Assembly (NCBI GenBank): GCA_963781955.1
Contig: CAWAHU010000001.1
Location: 620,001 to 684,000, forward strand
DNA length: 64,000 nt
Direction: 5' to 3'
From: Bog-473 sp963781955
GTDB lineage: Bacteria > Actinomycetota > Acidimicrobiia > Acidimicrobiales > RAAP-2
Part shown: piece by piece, positions 33,756 to 42,294 of the stretch
Numbering within the stretch: the stretch's first letter is position 1
Layout: every line of letters begins with the position of its first letter
Program-made: the position numbers and the translations under genes
Notes under the pieces: model-generated
Told to the model about the DNA's origin: nothing
Database searches by the model: none
What the model saw: only the letters and a program-made list of their open reading frames with translations

Positions 33756-34820
33756 ATGGCACTGAGCTGGCCCGACGTCCTGAGCCGACTGTCGCGCCGC
33801 GAGCCCCTCAGCGCGGCCGAGGCCGAGGAGACCCTCGGCGTCGTGCTGGCGGGAGAGGCGACGCCGGCCCAGGTCGGAGCGTTCTTGGCCTTGCTCCACG
33901 CCAAGGGGGAAACCCCCGAGGAGGTCACCGGGCTGGCCCGCGCCATGGTGGACGCCGCGGTGCCTTGCCCACTCGGTGACGTACCCGGCGGCATGGTGGT
34001 CGACCTGGTGGGCACGGGCGGGGACCGGCTGGCCAGCATCAACGTGACCACCCTGGCCTCCTTCGTCACCGCCGGCTGTGGGGTTCCGGTGTGCAAGCAC
34101 GGCAACCGGGCCGCATCGTCCTCGGTGGGCACAGCGGACGTGCTCGAGGCCCTGGGGGTCGCCATCGAGATCGGGCCCGAGGCCGTCGCCCGGTGCGTGA
34201 CCGAAGCGGGGATGGGCTTCTGCTTCGCCCAGCGCTTCCACCCGGCCATGCGCTTCGTCGGCCCGGTCCGCCGGGAGCTCGGCGTGCCCACCGTGTTCAA
34301 CTTCCTCGGGCCGCTCACCAATCCGGCGCGTACCCGCTACCAGCTGGTCGGGGTGAGCGACCCCGAAATGGCCCCGGTGATGGCGGGTGTCTTCGGGAGC
34401 ACCGGCAGCCGCCACGCGCTCATCGTGCACGCCGACGACGGGCTGGACGAGCTGAGCGTGACCTCACCCTCAGACGTACTCGAGGTCCGGGGGGACGGCT
34501 CGGGGGATTTCGAGCTGCGAGCGTGGCGGGTCGACCCGGCCTCGCTCGGGATCGCTCCCGCGACCATGGACGACCTGCGCGGCGGCGACGCCGCGTTCAA
34601 CGCCGGCGTGATCCGCGGCGTGCTGGAGGGCGAGTCGGGGCCCCGGCGGGACATCGGCCTCCTCAACGCCGCGGCGGCGCTGCTGGTGGCCGACCGGGTC
34701 ACCGACCTGGAGGCGGGTCTGGTGCTGGCCGCCGAGTCCGTGGACAGCGGGCGGGCCCTCGGCGTGCTCGACGCGCTTGTCGCTACGTCGCAAGACGCCG
34801 CGCGCCACCAGCAGGGCTGA
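33756..34820 (+). CDS. trpD: anthranilate phosphoribosyltransferase
   Basis: Second step of tryptophan synthesis, anthranilate plus PRPP. A 354-residue protein with the full signature set: VGTGGDRLASINVTTLA (PRPP), CKHGNRAASSSVGTADVLEALG, FAQRFHPAMRFV and FNFLGPLTNPA. Isolated from other trp genes. Its 3' end overlaps the convergent galactokinase-like gene by 38 nt. Confidence 0.93.
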   Translation: MALSWPDVLSRLSRREPLSAAEAEETLGVVLAGEATPAQVGAFLALLHAKGETPEEVTGLARAMVDAAVPCPLGDVPGGMVVDLVGTGGDRLASINVTTLASFVTAGCGVPVCKHGNRAASSSVGTADVLEALGVAIEIGPEAVARCVTEAGMGFCFAQRFHPAMRFVGPVRRELGVPTVFNFLGPLTNPARTRYQLVGVSDPEMAPVMAGVFGSTGSRHALIVHADDGLDELSVTSPSDVLEVRGDGSGDFELRAWRVDPASLGIAPATMDDLRGGDAAFNAGVIRGVLEGESGPRRDIGLLNAAAALLVADRVTDLEAGLVLAAESVDSGRALGVLDALVATSQDAARHQQG

Positions 34821-35805
34821 CACGCCAGGCCCGGCGCCGGGCGTACGCCGCCGGGTCGAGAGCCGGGGAGTCCGGCTCGCACAGGGCAATGACGCAGCCG
34901 CCGAAACCGCCGCCGGTCATGCGGGCGCCCAGGACTCCCGGCTGGCCCAGGAGGTGCTCGACCAGCTCGTCGACGGCGGGGACGGACACCCGGTAGTCGC
35001 CCATCAGGCTTTGGTGGCCCTCGGTCATGACCTGGCCCAGGCCGCGCAGGTTGCCCCGGCCGAGCAGCCGCTCCGCCTCGCGTACCCGGGCGCACTCCGT
35101 CACCACGTGCCGGGCCCGCCGGCGCAGCACGGCGTTGTGGAGCGCGCTGAGGTCGGTCAGCTCACACTGGCCGAGGGGCTTGCCCACGATGTGCTCCGCC
35201 CGCTCGCACTCGGCGCGGCGCTCGGCATAGGGCGTGGCACCGAGGATGCGTGGCACCTCGCTGTGCACGATGACGAAGGCGGCGTCGGCCGGCACCGCCA
35301 CCGCTCGCGTGGCCAAGGTGGCGAAGTCGATGTGCAGCGCGTGGCCCTCCACGGCGGCCGCGATGGTGAGCGGGTCGAGCAGGCCCACGTTGGCACCGGT
35401 GGCGCGCTCGGCCTCGCGGGCGTCGCGGGCGAGCGCGAGCGGGTCGCCCGTGTGGCCCAGAGCCAGCAGCATCGCCACCGAGAAGGCGGCGCTCGAGGAG
35501 AGCCCGGCTCCGACGGGGAGCGTGCTCGTCACGCGGATCGAACCGCCGCACACCGGTGGGCGGAGCCGCAGGATGGCGGCCGCCAACGCGGCGTCAGGCG
35601 CCACCGGGGCGGTGTCGCCCAGGGCGATCTCGAGCGGGTGGCCGGGGAACTGGTCCGAGTCGACGCCCACCAGGAAGCTCCCGGCCTGGAGACGGAACGT
35701 CACCTCGGTGGCGAGCCCGATCGCCATGGGCAAGGAGAGGCCGGCGTTGTAGTCGGTGTGGTCACCGATGATCGTGACGCGTCCAGGAGCGTGGGCCGCA
35801 GGCAT
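34783..35805 (-). CDS. GHMP-family sugar kinase, galactokinase-like
   Basis: A 340-residue protein with the three GHMP motifs: PGRVTIIGDHTDYNAG at 7-22, the ATP loop LPVGAGLSSSAA at about 96-107, and MTGGGFGGCVIAL near the C-terminus. This order and NVGLLDPLTIA are galactokinase-like. However, the signature normally reads GRVNLIGEHTDY; here Asn-Leu is Thr-Ile and the sugar-binding Glu is Asp. The N-terminus is about 20 residues shorter than in E. coli GalK. The substrate could therefore be another sugar. No Leloir genes are near. ATG 35805 is chosen; GTG 35811 would add two residues. Confidence 0.75.
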   Translation of the reverse strand: MPAAHAPGRVTIIGDHTDYNAGLSLPMAIGLATEVTFRLQAGSFLVGVDSDQFPGHPLEIALGDTAPVAPDAALAAAILRLRPPVCGGSIRVTSTLPVGAGLSSSAAFSVAMLLALGHTGDPLALARDAREAERATGANVGLLDPLTIAAAVEGHALHIDFATLATRAVAVPADAAFVIVHSEVPRILGATPYAERRAECERAEHIVGKPLGQCELTDLSALHNAVLRRRARHVVTECARVREAERLLGRGNLRGLGQVMTEGHQSLMGDYRVSVPAVDELVEHLLGQPGVLGARMTGGGFGGCVIALCEPDSPALDPAAYARRRAWRVSPAGGARRLAT

Positions 35806-35850
35806 GCTCACACTTTGGCCCGCCGGGCGCGCGCCCGTGGGCACGCCCGT

Positions 35851-35880
35851 TTGACCGGGCGGGGTGGCGCAGGCCAGCAT
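35851..35880 (+). promoter_or_regulatory. promoter of CoA-transferase gene
   Basis: TTGACC (35851-35856) and CAGCAT (35875-35880), 18-nt spacer, 7 nt before ATG 35888. It is the clearest -35/-10 pair for a leaderless gene in the window. Confidence 0.6.
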
Positions 35881-35887
35881 CCTGCGC

Positions 35888-37066
35888 ATGGCCGACCGGA
35901 GCGGGCCCCTGCAGGGGATCAAGATCATCGAGCTGGCGGGCATCGGGCCGTCGCCCTACGCCTGCATGATGCTGGCCGACGCCGGCGCCCAGGTTCTGCG
36001 CCTCGAGCGCGCCATGCCCGGTGCCGTCGAGCGGGCTGAGGAGCTCCGGGAGTCGGGGGCAGGGTCCTACTGGGACCTCACGAACCGCTCGCGGCCCTCG
36101 GTCGGCATCGACCTCAAGCACCCCGACGCGGTGGAGCTCGTCCTCGGCCTGGTCGAGCAGGCGGACGGCCTGATCGAGGGCTTCCGCCCCGGCGTGGCCG
36201 AGCGGCTGGGGGTCGGCCCCGACGCCTGCTTCGCCCGCAACCCGAAGCTCGTCTACGGGCGCATGACCGGATGGGGGCAGGACGGGCCCATGGCCCACAT
36301 GGCCGGCCACGACATCGACTACATCGCCATCGGCGGCGCCCTGTGGTCCTTCGGGCGGGCAGACTCGGCGCCGGTGCCGCCACTCAACATGGTGGGGGAC
36401 TTCGGGGGCGGGGGCATGCTCCTGGCCTTCGGCATCCTGGCCGCCCTGCTCGACGCCGCCCGCTCGGGTCAGGGGCAGGTCGTCGACGCCGCCATGGTCG
36501 ACGGCTCGGCGTCGCTCATGACGATGATCCATGCCTTCCACCGCTTCGGCATTTGGAACGAAGAGCGCGGCGCCAACATGCTCGACACGGGTGCGCCCTT
36601 CTACGAGGTCTACGAGACGGCGGACGGCAAGTGGATGGCGGTCGGCGCCATCGAGCGGCAGTTCTACGCAGAGCTCCTCGTGGGCCTGGGGCTGGCGGAC
36701 GACGCCTCGCTGCCCGACCAGCAGTCCCGGGCGGACTGGCCGGCCATGAAGGAGCGCTTCGCGTCGATCTTCAAGACGAAGAGCCGTGACGAGTGGACGG
36801 CGGTCTTCGACGGGACCGACGCCTGCGTGACGCCGGTCCTCTCGCCGTGGGAGGTGCACGAGCACCCGCACATCGCGGCCCGCCAGACCTACATCGAGGT
36901 CGACGGGGCCGTGCAGCCGGCGCCGGCGCCGCGCTTCAGCCGCACGCCGGCCGCCGTCTCCATGCCACCGTCGCCCCCGGGCGCCGACACGGTGTGGGGC
37001 CTGCTCGAGTGGGGGGTGGCCGAGGAGTCCGTGGCCACGCTGCGGGCCTCCGGCGCGCTCAGCTAG
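35888..37066 (+). CDS. CaiB/BaiF CoA-transferase family, alpha-methylacyl-CoA racemase-like
   Basis: A 392-residue class III CoA-transferase family protein. GIKIIELAGIGPSPYACMML opens it, RPSVGIDLKHPDAVEL follows, and AGHDIDYIAIGGAL carries the His-Asp pair used by alpha-methylacyl-CoA racemases for 2-proton exchange; GQGQVVDAAMVDGS is also typical. It probably epimerises 2-methylacyl-CoA so that branched lipids enter beta-oxidation, which fits the nearby acyl-CoA dehydrogenase. The start ATG 35888 lies 7 nt past a -10 box. Confidence 0.85.
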   Translation: MADRSGPLQGIKIIELAGIGPSPYACMMLADAGAQVLRLERAMPGAVERAEELRESGAGSYWDLTNRSRPSVGIDLKHPDAVELVLGLVEQADGLIEGFRPGVAERLGVGPDACFARNPKLVYGRMTGWGQDGPMAHMAGHDIDYIAIGGALWSFGRADSAPVPPLNMVGDFGGGGMLLAFGILAALLDAARSGQGQVVDAAMVDGSASLMTMIHAFHRFGIWNEERGANMLDTGAPFYEVYETADGKWMAVGAIERQFYAELLVGLGLADDASLPDQQSRADWPAMKERFASIFKTKSRDEWTAVFDGTDACVTPVLSPWEVHEHPHIAARQTYIEVDGAVQPAPAPRFSRTPAAVSMPPSPPGADTVWGLLEWGVAEESVATLRASGALS

Positions 37067-37104
37067 CTGTTCTGACCACGGAGGCTCTCCGCCCGGATCC
37101 GAAC

Positions 37105-37133
37105 GGGGAGGGCCCCGAGACGAGGCCCTCCCC
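37105..37133. terminator. bidirectional terminator between convergent genes
   Basis: GGGGAGGGCC pairs with GGCCCTCCCC over a 9-nt loop, in the gap between the racemase-like gene and the convergent repeat-protein gene. Confidence 0.75.
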
Positions 37134-37174
37134 TGATCGGTTCTCTCTGGCTGTCGGTCCTCGAGCCGCCGGCC

Positions 37175-38602
37175 CTAGGTGAGTGCCCGGCTGACTCCGA
37201 GCGAGATCCCCGCTACGTCGGTGACCCCGGTGCCGCCCAGGCTGCCCGCGAACGCCGCGTCGCCGTAGTTGAAGACACCGCCGTCGGAGGCCACGAACCA
37301 GTAGCCCGCCCCGTCGTGCGTCGCCGCCATCCCCACGATGGGCTCGTTGAGGTGGATGGACCCGGTCGAGCCGTAGAACTGGGCGTCGCCGTAGGCGAAG
37401 ATGCCGCCGTCGGAGGCCACGAACCAGTAGCCGGCCCCGTCCGAGGTGGGCGTCATGCCGACCACCGGCTGGTTCAGGTGCAGACTGCCCGTCGAGCCGT
37501 AGAACTGGGCGTCGCCGTAGGCGAAGATCCCGCCGTCGGAGGCCACCAGCCAATAGCCCTTGCCGTCGGGCGTGGCCGCCATGCCCACGATGGGCTTGTT
37601 GAGGGGCTTGCCGCCCATGGACCCGAAGAACGGCGCGTCCCCGTAGCTGAAGATGCCGCCGTCGGAGGCCACGAACCAGTAGCCCTTGCCGTCAGGGGTG
37701 GCCGCCATGCCGACCACGGGCTTGTTCAGGTGCAGGCCGCCGGTCGAGCCGAAGAAGCCGGCGTCGCCGCTCGAGAAGACCCCACCGTCGGAGCCGACCA
37801 TCCAGTAGCCCGCCCCGCTCGGCGTGGGGGCCATGCCCACGATGGGGGAGTTGAGGTTGTAGTAGAAGGCCCCGTTGAGGTACACGAGGTAGTTGTCGTT
37901 GCCGAACCCCGCCAACTCACCTTGCTGCCCGAAGACGTAGTACCCGTTGTTGGGGTCGGTCGGGACGATGTTGTAGGCGATGGTGCCCGAGATGTCGACG
38001 CTGTCGTTGGTGCAGTCGAACTGCACGGCGGCGGTCTGGAGGTTGGGCGTCGAGTTCAGCGCGAACTGATCGAGTTCGGCGGCCGCCGTTGCCCCCGGTT
38101 GCCCTCCTGTGCCAACGCCACATGATGTCCCACCCACGCTCACGTTCATCGTGAAGGCTGGGTTGTAGATCGAACCCGATTGCAGGGACGGCTCAAGCAA
38201 CGAGAACCCTCCGCCGCCCGGCGTTCCAGCGCCAGTCCCAAACGTCATGCATAGCGGGGCCGTTGACGCGGTGTTGCAGTTGCTGCCTCCGGGGGGCACC
38301 GGGCCCGGGTTGTCGAACGAGTGGACCGTGGCGTTGTTCGTCGCCAGGTCGGTGACCACGATGTTGGCGAGCGTCAGCGGAGTCACAGCGTGCGGACGGG
38401 CCGACGGCGATGGGGTTCCCGCTGGCACCGTCCCCTTGGTCACGCCCGAGTCGTGCGGACCCCACGGCCCGGCCGCGCCGCTCGCCGTGGCCCCGACACC
38501 CAGGGTCAGCAGCAGCGTGCACGCCAGCGCGCTCAGCACAGATGACGCCCGGCGCCAGAGGGCTCCCGGAGCGGTTCGCCCTCGTCGACGAATGACAGTC
38601 AT
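37175..38602 (-). CDS. secreted SDGGIF-repeat protein (propeller-like)
   Basis: A 475-residue exported protein. GGAGA precedes ATG 38602. The signal peptide has RRRGRTAPGALWRR, a hydrophobic core and an ASG/AAG cut near residue 43. The middle (about 75-235) has two Cys pairs and no recognised fold. The C-terminal half has five 41-42-residue repeats of the form PIVGMAATPDGKGYWLVASD then GGIFAYGDAQFYGS. Such repeats resemble beta-propeller blades and occur in large numbers in Acidimicrobiia, often joined to cell-wall hydrolases. Here no enzymatic domain or wall anchor is present, so it is probably a secreted binding protein. Repeats three and four are almost identical. Confidence 0.8.
   Translation of the reverse strand: MTVIRRRGRTAPGALWRRASSVLSALACTLLLTLGVGATASGAAGPWGPHDSGVTKGTVPAGTPSPSARPHAVTPLTLANIVVTDLATNNATVHSFDNPGPVPPGGSNCNTASTAPLCMTFGTGAGTPGGGGFSLLEPSLQSGSIYNPAFTMNVSVGGTSCGVGTGGQPGATAAAELDQFALNSTPNLQTAAVQFDCTNDSVDISGTIAYNIVPTDPNNGYYVFGQQGELAGFGNDNYLVYLNGAFYYNLNSPIVGMAPTPSGAGYWMVGSDGGVFSSGDAGFFGSTGGLHLNKPVVGMAATPDGKGYWFVASDGGIFSYGDAPFFGSMGGKPLNKPIVGMAATPDGKGYWLVASDGGIFAYGDAQFYGSTGSLHLNQPVVGMTPTSDGAGYWFVASDGGIFAYGDAQFYGSTGSIHLNEPIVGMAATHDGAGYWFVASDGGVFNYGDAAFAGSLGGTGVTDVAGISLGVSRALT
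37230..37860 (-). repeat. five 126-bp coding repeats
   Basis: Blades of the SDGGIF protein. The two copies around 37390-37420 and 37515-37545 are the same over a long stretch (YWxVASDGGIFAYGDAQFYG), which implies a recent unit duplication. Confidence 0.75.
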
Positions 38603-38691
38603 GTACGTCTCCTTTGTCTCGTGGCCTGCACCCCCTCGCGAAGCTCTCGCTTCACAGCACCTCGAAACAGGGTGTCGGCACCGTACACGCG

Positions 38692-38726
38692 CGCGGCCGG
38701 GTCTGCCACATGTTGGCCCGGCCGCG
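38692..38726 (-). terminator. hairpin downstream of the RAM-domain gene
   Basis: CGCGGCCGGG pairs with CCCGGCCGCG, a 10-bp stem with a 15-nt loop. It lies between the RAM-domain gene and the SDGGIF gene, both on the minus strand. Confidence 0.5.
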
Positions 38727-38780
38727 TGCGTGGTCCCGGGCGCAAGCGGGGCGGCCCGCCCTCGCGTCGCCCGGCCCGGC

Positions 38781-39017
38781 TCAGATGGTGACGACCGGGC
38801 AGGTGACGGTGCGCGTGATCCCGTCGATCTGCTGGATCTCGTGCACGACCATCCGGCCGAGATCGTCCATCGACTGCGCCTCAGCCCGGGCGATCACGTC
38901 GTAGGGGCCGGTGACGCCTTCGGCCACCACGACGCCATCGACGGCGTGCACCCGCTGTGCGACCTGGGCCGCCTTGCCCACGTCGGTCTGGATCAACACG
39001 TACGCGTGGACGGTCAC
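38781..39017 (-). CDS. stand-alone Lrp/AsnC ligand-binding (RAM) domain
   Basis: A 78-residue protein consisting only of the alpha-beta RAM fold: VHAYVLIQTDVGKAAQVAQ, GVVVAEGVTGPYDVIARAEA, HEIQQIDGITRTVTCPVV. Full Lrp/AsnC regulators carry an N-terminal helix-turn-helix, absent here; the upstream frame is not HTH-like. Stand-alone RAM proteins can sense amino acids or co-assemble with full regulators. GTG 39017 lies 5 nt after TACGGT (39028-39023), so the short form is the real gene rather than a truncation. Confidence 0.82.
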   Translation of the reverse strand: MTVHAYVLIQTDVGKAAQVAQRVHAVDGVVVAEGVTGPYDVIARAEAQSMDDLGRMVVHEIQQIDGITRTVTCPVVTI

Positions 39018-39022
39018 AGCAC

Positions 39023-39032
39023 ACCGTACATT
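39023..39032. promoter_or_regulatory. overlapping divergent -10 boxes
   Basis: On the minus strand TACGGT (39028-39023) serves the RAM gene. On the plus strand TACATT (39027-39032) serves the MFS gene at GTG 39039. The two hexamers share two base pairs, so only one polymerase can bind at a time. Confidence 0.5.
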
Positions 39033-39038
39033 GGCGTG

Positions 39039-40517
39039 GTGGCGACGTCGCCCAGGATCGCGCAGTTCAAGGACCTGGCCCGCCAGGCCCAGCGCGACCT
39101 GTTCGACCAGTCCCACCCGGTGGGGCGGTTGTCGCTCGTGCAGTGCGCCATGCTCGGCGGCGACACGCTGATCACGATCTCGCTCGCCGGCTCGCTGTTC
39201 TTCTCCATCTCGCCCAAGGCTGCCAGCCACCAGGTGCTGCTGTACCTCCTGTTCACCCTGGCCCCGTTTGCCATCGTCTCACCGCTGCTGGGTCCGCTTA
39301 TCGACCGCAGCCGGGGGGCCCGGCGCATGATGGTGGTGTCCTCGGGCGTCGGGCGGGCGGTGCTGTGCCCTCTCATGGCCCTCCACATCCACAGCCTCTA
39401 CCTGTTCCCGCTGGCCTTCTGCGTGCTGGTCTGCTCGAAGCTCTACCTCGTGACCAAGAACGCACTCGTGCCCGAGATGGCCGCCCTCGACCGGCCAGAG
39501 GAGCGCGAGGCGGGCTACGCGACGCTCAATGCCCGCCTCACTTTGCTCGGGACGCTGGCCGGGTTCGCCGTGTCGATCCCCGGCGTGATCCTCTACAAGC
39601 TGGGTGGATCACCAGCCGTGCTGGTCCTGGCCACGCTGGTCTTCGTGGCCGGGACGGTCGCAGGCGCACGGCTGCCCGTGATCTCGGGGAGCCGTGCCCA
39701 GCGGCTCTGGGGCGACGAGGCGGCACCCGTGCGTGACTTCGGGGAGGCCGGTCGGGCCCAGGCCCGCCAGGCCGACCTGGAGCGCCTGCAGCCCGTGGCC
39801 AGCCCCGAGGTCATGCTCGGGCTGACCGCCATGTGCATCGTGCGCGGCCTGACGGGCTTCATGACCTTCATGCTCGCCTTCGGGTTGCGCCGCATCCCCG
39901 GGGTCGGGCTGTGGTGGTACGGCTTGGTGCTGGCGGGCAGCGGCGCCGGTGCGATCGTCGGCCTGGTCCTGGTGGGCCGGCTGCGCAAGCGCCTGAGTGA
40001 GCAGCAGCTGCTGCTCGGCGCGCTCTGGCTGATCTCGCTGACGGCGGCCGGGTGCGCGGTGTGGGGCACGCTCTTCGCGCAGGTGGTGCTGGCCTTCATG
40101 GTCGGACTGTGCGGGGCGGTGGCACAGCCCTCCTTCGACGCCATGACCCAGCGCTACATCCCGTTCTCCGCCCAGGGGCGCGCCTTCGCTCGCTTCGGCA
40201 TGCGCCAGCAGCTGGTGTGGGTGGTGGGGTCCCTGATCCCGGTGATCATCGCCTTCACGCTGCCCCAAGGCGACGCCACCATGGCCGTGCTGGCGGCCCT
40301 CGGGGGCGTCACCTACGTGTCGGGGCGGCGTGCGGCGAGGACCGAACGCGTCGGCGCGGCGCGGCTACCGCGAGATGGGCGAGATGGGCGAGGCCGGGGG
40401 CACGGGCTCCTGAGCCCGGCGCGGCCCCTCAGGCCAGGCGCTTCTCGAGGGTGTCCACCTGCTCAGCCAGGGCCGGCGGCAGCCGGTCGCCGAACTTGGC
40501 GTAGTACTCCCGGATGA
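39039..40517 (+). CDS. MFS transporter, apparent C-terminal frameshift
   Basis: A roughly 450-residue major facilitator with about 11-12 helices. The intracellular loop GPLIDRSRGARRMM is the motif A position between helices 2 and 3, and KLYLVTKNALVPEMA is common in actinobacterial members of unknown substrate. As read, the frame runs to 40517 and overlaps pckA by 89 nt with a Pro/Arg-rich tail. Third-position GC shows that after about 40345 the coding frame is one base over, ending at TGA 40413 (ARRGYREMGEMGEAGG), which removes the overlap. One extra G in GGGG at 40322-40325 explains it. Start GTG 39039 is 6 nt past a -10 box. Confidence 0.8.
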   Translation: MATSPRIAQFKDLARQAQRDLFDQSHPVGRLSLVQCAMLGGDTLITISLAGSLFFSISPKAASHQVLLYLLFTLAPFAIVSPLLGPLIDRSRGARRMMVVSSGVGRAVLCPLMALHIHSLYLFPLAFCVLVCSKLYLVTKNALVPEMAALDRPEEREAGYATLNARLTLLGTLAGFAVSIPGVILYKLGGSPAVLVLATLVFVAGTVAGARLPVISGSRAQRLWGDEAAPVRDFGEAGRAQARQADLERLQPVASPEVMLGLTAMCIVRGLTGFMTFMLAFGLRRIPGVGLWWYGLVLAGSGAGAIVGLVLVGRLRKRLSEQQLLLGALWLISLTAAGCAVWGTLFAQVVLAFMVGLCGAVAQPSFDAMTQRYIPFSAQGRAFARFGMRQQLVWVVGSLIPVIIAFTLPQGDATMAVLAALGGVTYVSGRRAARTERVGAARLPRDGRDGRGRGHGLLSPARPLRPGASRGCPPAQPGPAAAGRRTWRSTPG

Positions 40518-42222
40518 GCGGCACCTCGGCCCGCCAGCCGTCGGCGTCCACCCGCAGGAGCTCCTTCATCTGCCCCGCCGTGACGCCGAGGCCATCGGTG
40601 TCGATGGCGTCATCCGTGGGGAGGGCACCGATCGGTGTCTCGACGGCGGGCGCCTTGTCGGCCACCCGGTTGAAGATCCACTCGAGGACCCGCGAGTTGT
40701 CGCCGTAGCCGGGCCAGAGGAACTTCCCCTCGGCGTCCTTGCGGAACCAGTTCACGTAGAAGATCTTCGGTAGGGCGTCGCGGTTGGGCGCCTCTGCGCC
40801 GATGCGCAGCCAGTGGGCGAAGTAGTCGGCCATGTTGTAGCCGCAGAACGGCAGCATGGCGAAGGGGTCGCGGCGCAGGTTGCCGACCGCGCCCGCCTGG
40901 GCCGCCGTGGTCTCCGAGGCCATGATCGACCCGAGGAAGACACCGTGCTCCCAGTCGTGCGACTGGAACACCAGCGGGACCACCGAGGCGCGCCGGCCGC
41001 CGAAGAGGATGGCGCTGATCGGGACGCCTCGGGGGTCCTCCCACTCGGGGGCGATGGCCGGGTCCTGGGCCGCCGGGGCGGTGAACCGGGCATTCGGGTG
41101 TGCGGCCGGCGTGCCCGACTGGGGCGTCCAGTCCTGGCCCTTCCAGTCAGTGAGGTGGGCCGGCGCCTCGTCGGTCATGCCCTCCCACCAGATGTCGTCG
41201 TCGTCGGTCAGCGCCGTGTTGGTGAAGATGCAGTTCCCGTCGAGGGTGAGGATGGCGTTGGGGTTGGTGTGGGTGTTGGTTCCCGGCGCCACACCGAAGA
41301 ACCCGGCCTCGGGGTTGATGGCGTAGAGGCGGCCGTCGGCGCCGAACTTCATCCAGCAGATGTCGTCGCCGACCGTCTCGACCTTCCAGCCGTCGATGGT
41401 CGGGATCAGCATGGCCAGGTTGGTCTTGCCGCACGCCGAGGGGAAGGCCCCGGCGATGTAGCGGGTCTCGCCCTCGGGGGAGGTGAGCTTCAGGATCAGC
41501 ATGTGCTCGGCCAGCCAACCGTTGTCGCGGGCCATGACCGACGCGATGCGCAGCGCGAAGCACTTCTTGCCGAGCAGGGCGTTGCCGCCGTAGCCCGAAC
41601 CGTACGAGACGATCTCGTGGGTCTCGGGGAAGTGGACGATGTACTTGTTGTCGGCGTTGCACGGCCAGGGGAGGTCGGCCTGGCCCGGCTCGAGGGGGGC
41701 GCCCACGGAGTGCAGGCACGGCACGAACACCCCGTCGTCGCCCAGCACCTCGAGGGCGCCGGTGCCCATCCGCGTCATGATGCGCATGGAGACGGCCACG
41801 TAGGCCGAGTCGGTCAGCTGCACCCCGATGTGGGCGATGTCCGAGCCGAGCGGGCCCATCGAGAAGGGGACCACGTACATGGTGCGGCCCTTCATGGCGC
41901 CCCGGAAGAGGTCGTCGAGGGTCTGGCGCATCTCGGCCGGGTCCTGCCAGTTGTTGGTGGGGCCGGCGTCGATCTCCTGCTCCGAGCAGATGTACGTGCG
42001 GTCCTCGACCCGGGCCACGTCACCGGGGTCCGAGACGGCCCAGTAGCTGTTGGGCCGCTTGGCGTCGCTCAGGCGGGTGAAGGTGCCGACGTCCACCAGC
42101 TCCTGGCAGAGGCGGTCGTACTCTTCGGCCGAGCCGTCACACCAGTAGACCCTGTCCGGGGTGGTCAGCGCGGCGACCTCGTCCACCCAGGCGAGGAGCT
42201 TCGCATTGTTGGTTGGTGCCAT
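40429..42222 (-). CDS. pckG: phosphoenolpyruvate carboxykinase (GTP)
   Basis: Converts oxaloacetate and GTP to phosphoenolpyruvate in gluconeogenesis. A 597-residue cytosolic enzyme of normal length with the kinase-1a loop FPSACGKTNLAML (about 258-270), WMKFGADGRLYAINPEAGFFGVAPGTN, and FGGRRASVVPLVFQS. The AAG..GKK active-site loop KKCFALRIAS is preserved. AAGGAG lies about 12 nt before ATG 42222. The gene stands alone, convergent to the MFS transporter and divergent from thiL. Confidence 0.95.
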   Translation of the reverse strand: MAPTNNAKLLAWVDEVAALTTPDRVYWCDGSAEEYDRLCQELVDVGTFTRLSDAKRPNSYWAVSDPGDVARVEDRTYICSEQEIDAGPTNNWQDPAEMRQTLDDLFRGAMKGRTMYVVPFSMGPLGSDIAHIGVQLTDSAYVAVSMRIMTRMGTGALEVLGDDGVFVPCLHSVGAPLEPGQADLPWPCNADNKYIVHFPETHEIVSYGSGYGGNALLGKKCFALRIASVMARDNGWLAEHMLILKLTSPEGETRYIAGAFPSACGKTNLAMLIPTIDGWKVETVGDDICWMKFGADGRLYAINPEAGFFGVAPGTNTHTNPNAILTLDGNCIFTNTALTDDDDIWWEGMTDEAPAHLTDWKGQDWTPQSGTPAAHPNARFTAPAAQDPAIAPEWEDPRGVPISAILFGGRRASVVPLVFQSHDWEHGVFLGSIMASETTAAQAGAVGNLRRDPFAMLPFCGYNMADYFAHWLRIGAEAPNRDALPKIFYVNWFRKDAEGKFLWPGYGDNSRVLEWIFNRVADKAPAVETPIGALPTDDAIDTDGLGVTAGQMKELLRVDADGWRAEVPLIREYYAKFGDRLPPALAEQVDTLEKRLA

Positions 42223-42294
42223 GTCGGGGGATCAACTCCTTGCGTGTCCGTGCGTCAGGCCGGCTTCGGTGAGGGCCAATGCTAGGCATGTGCC

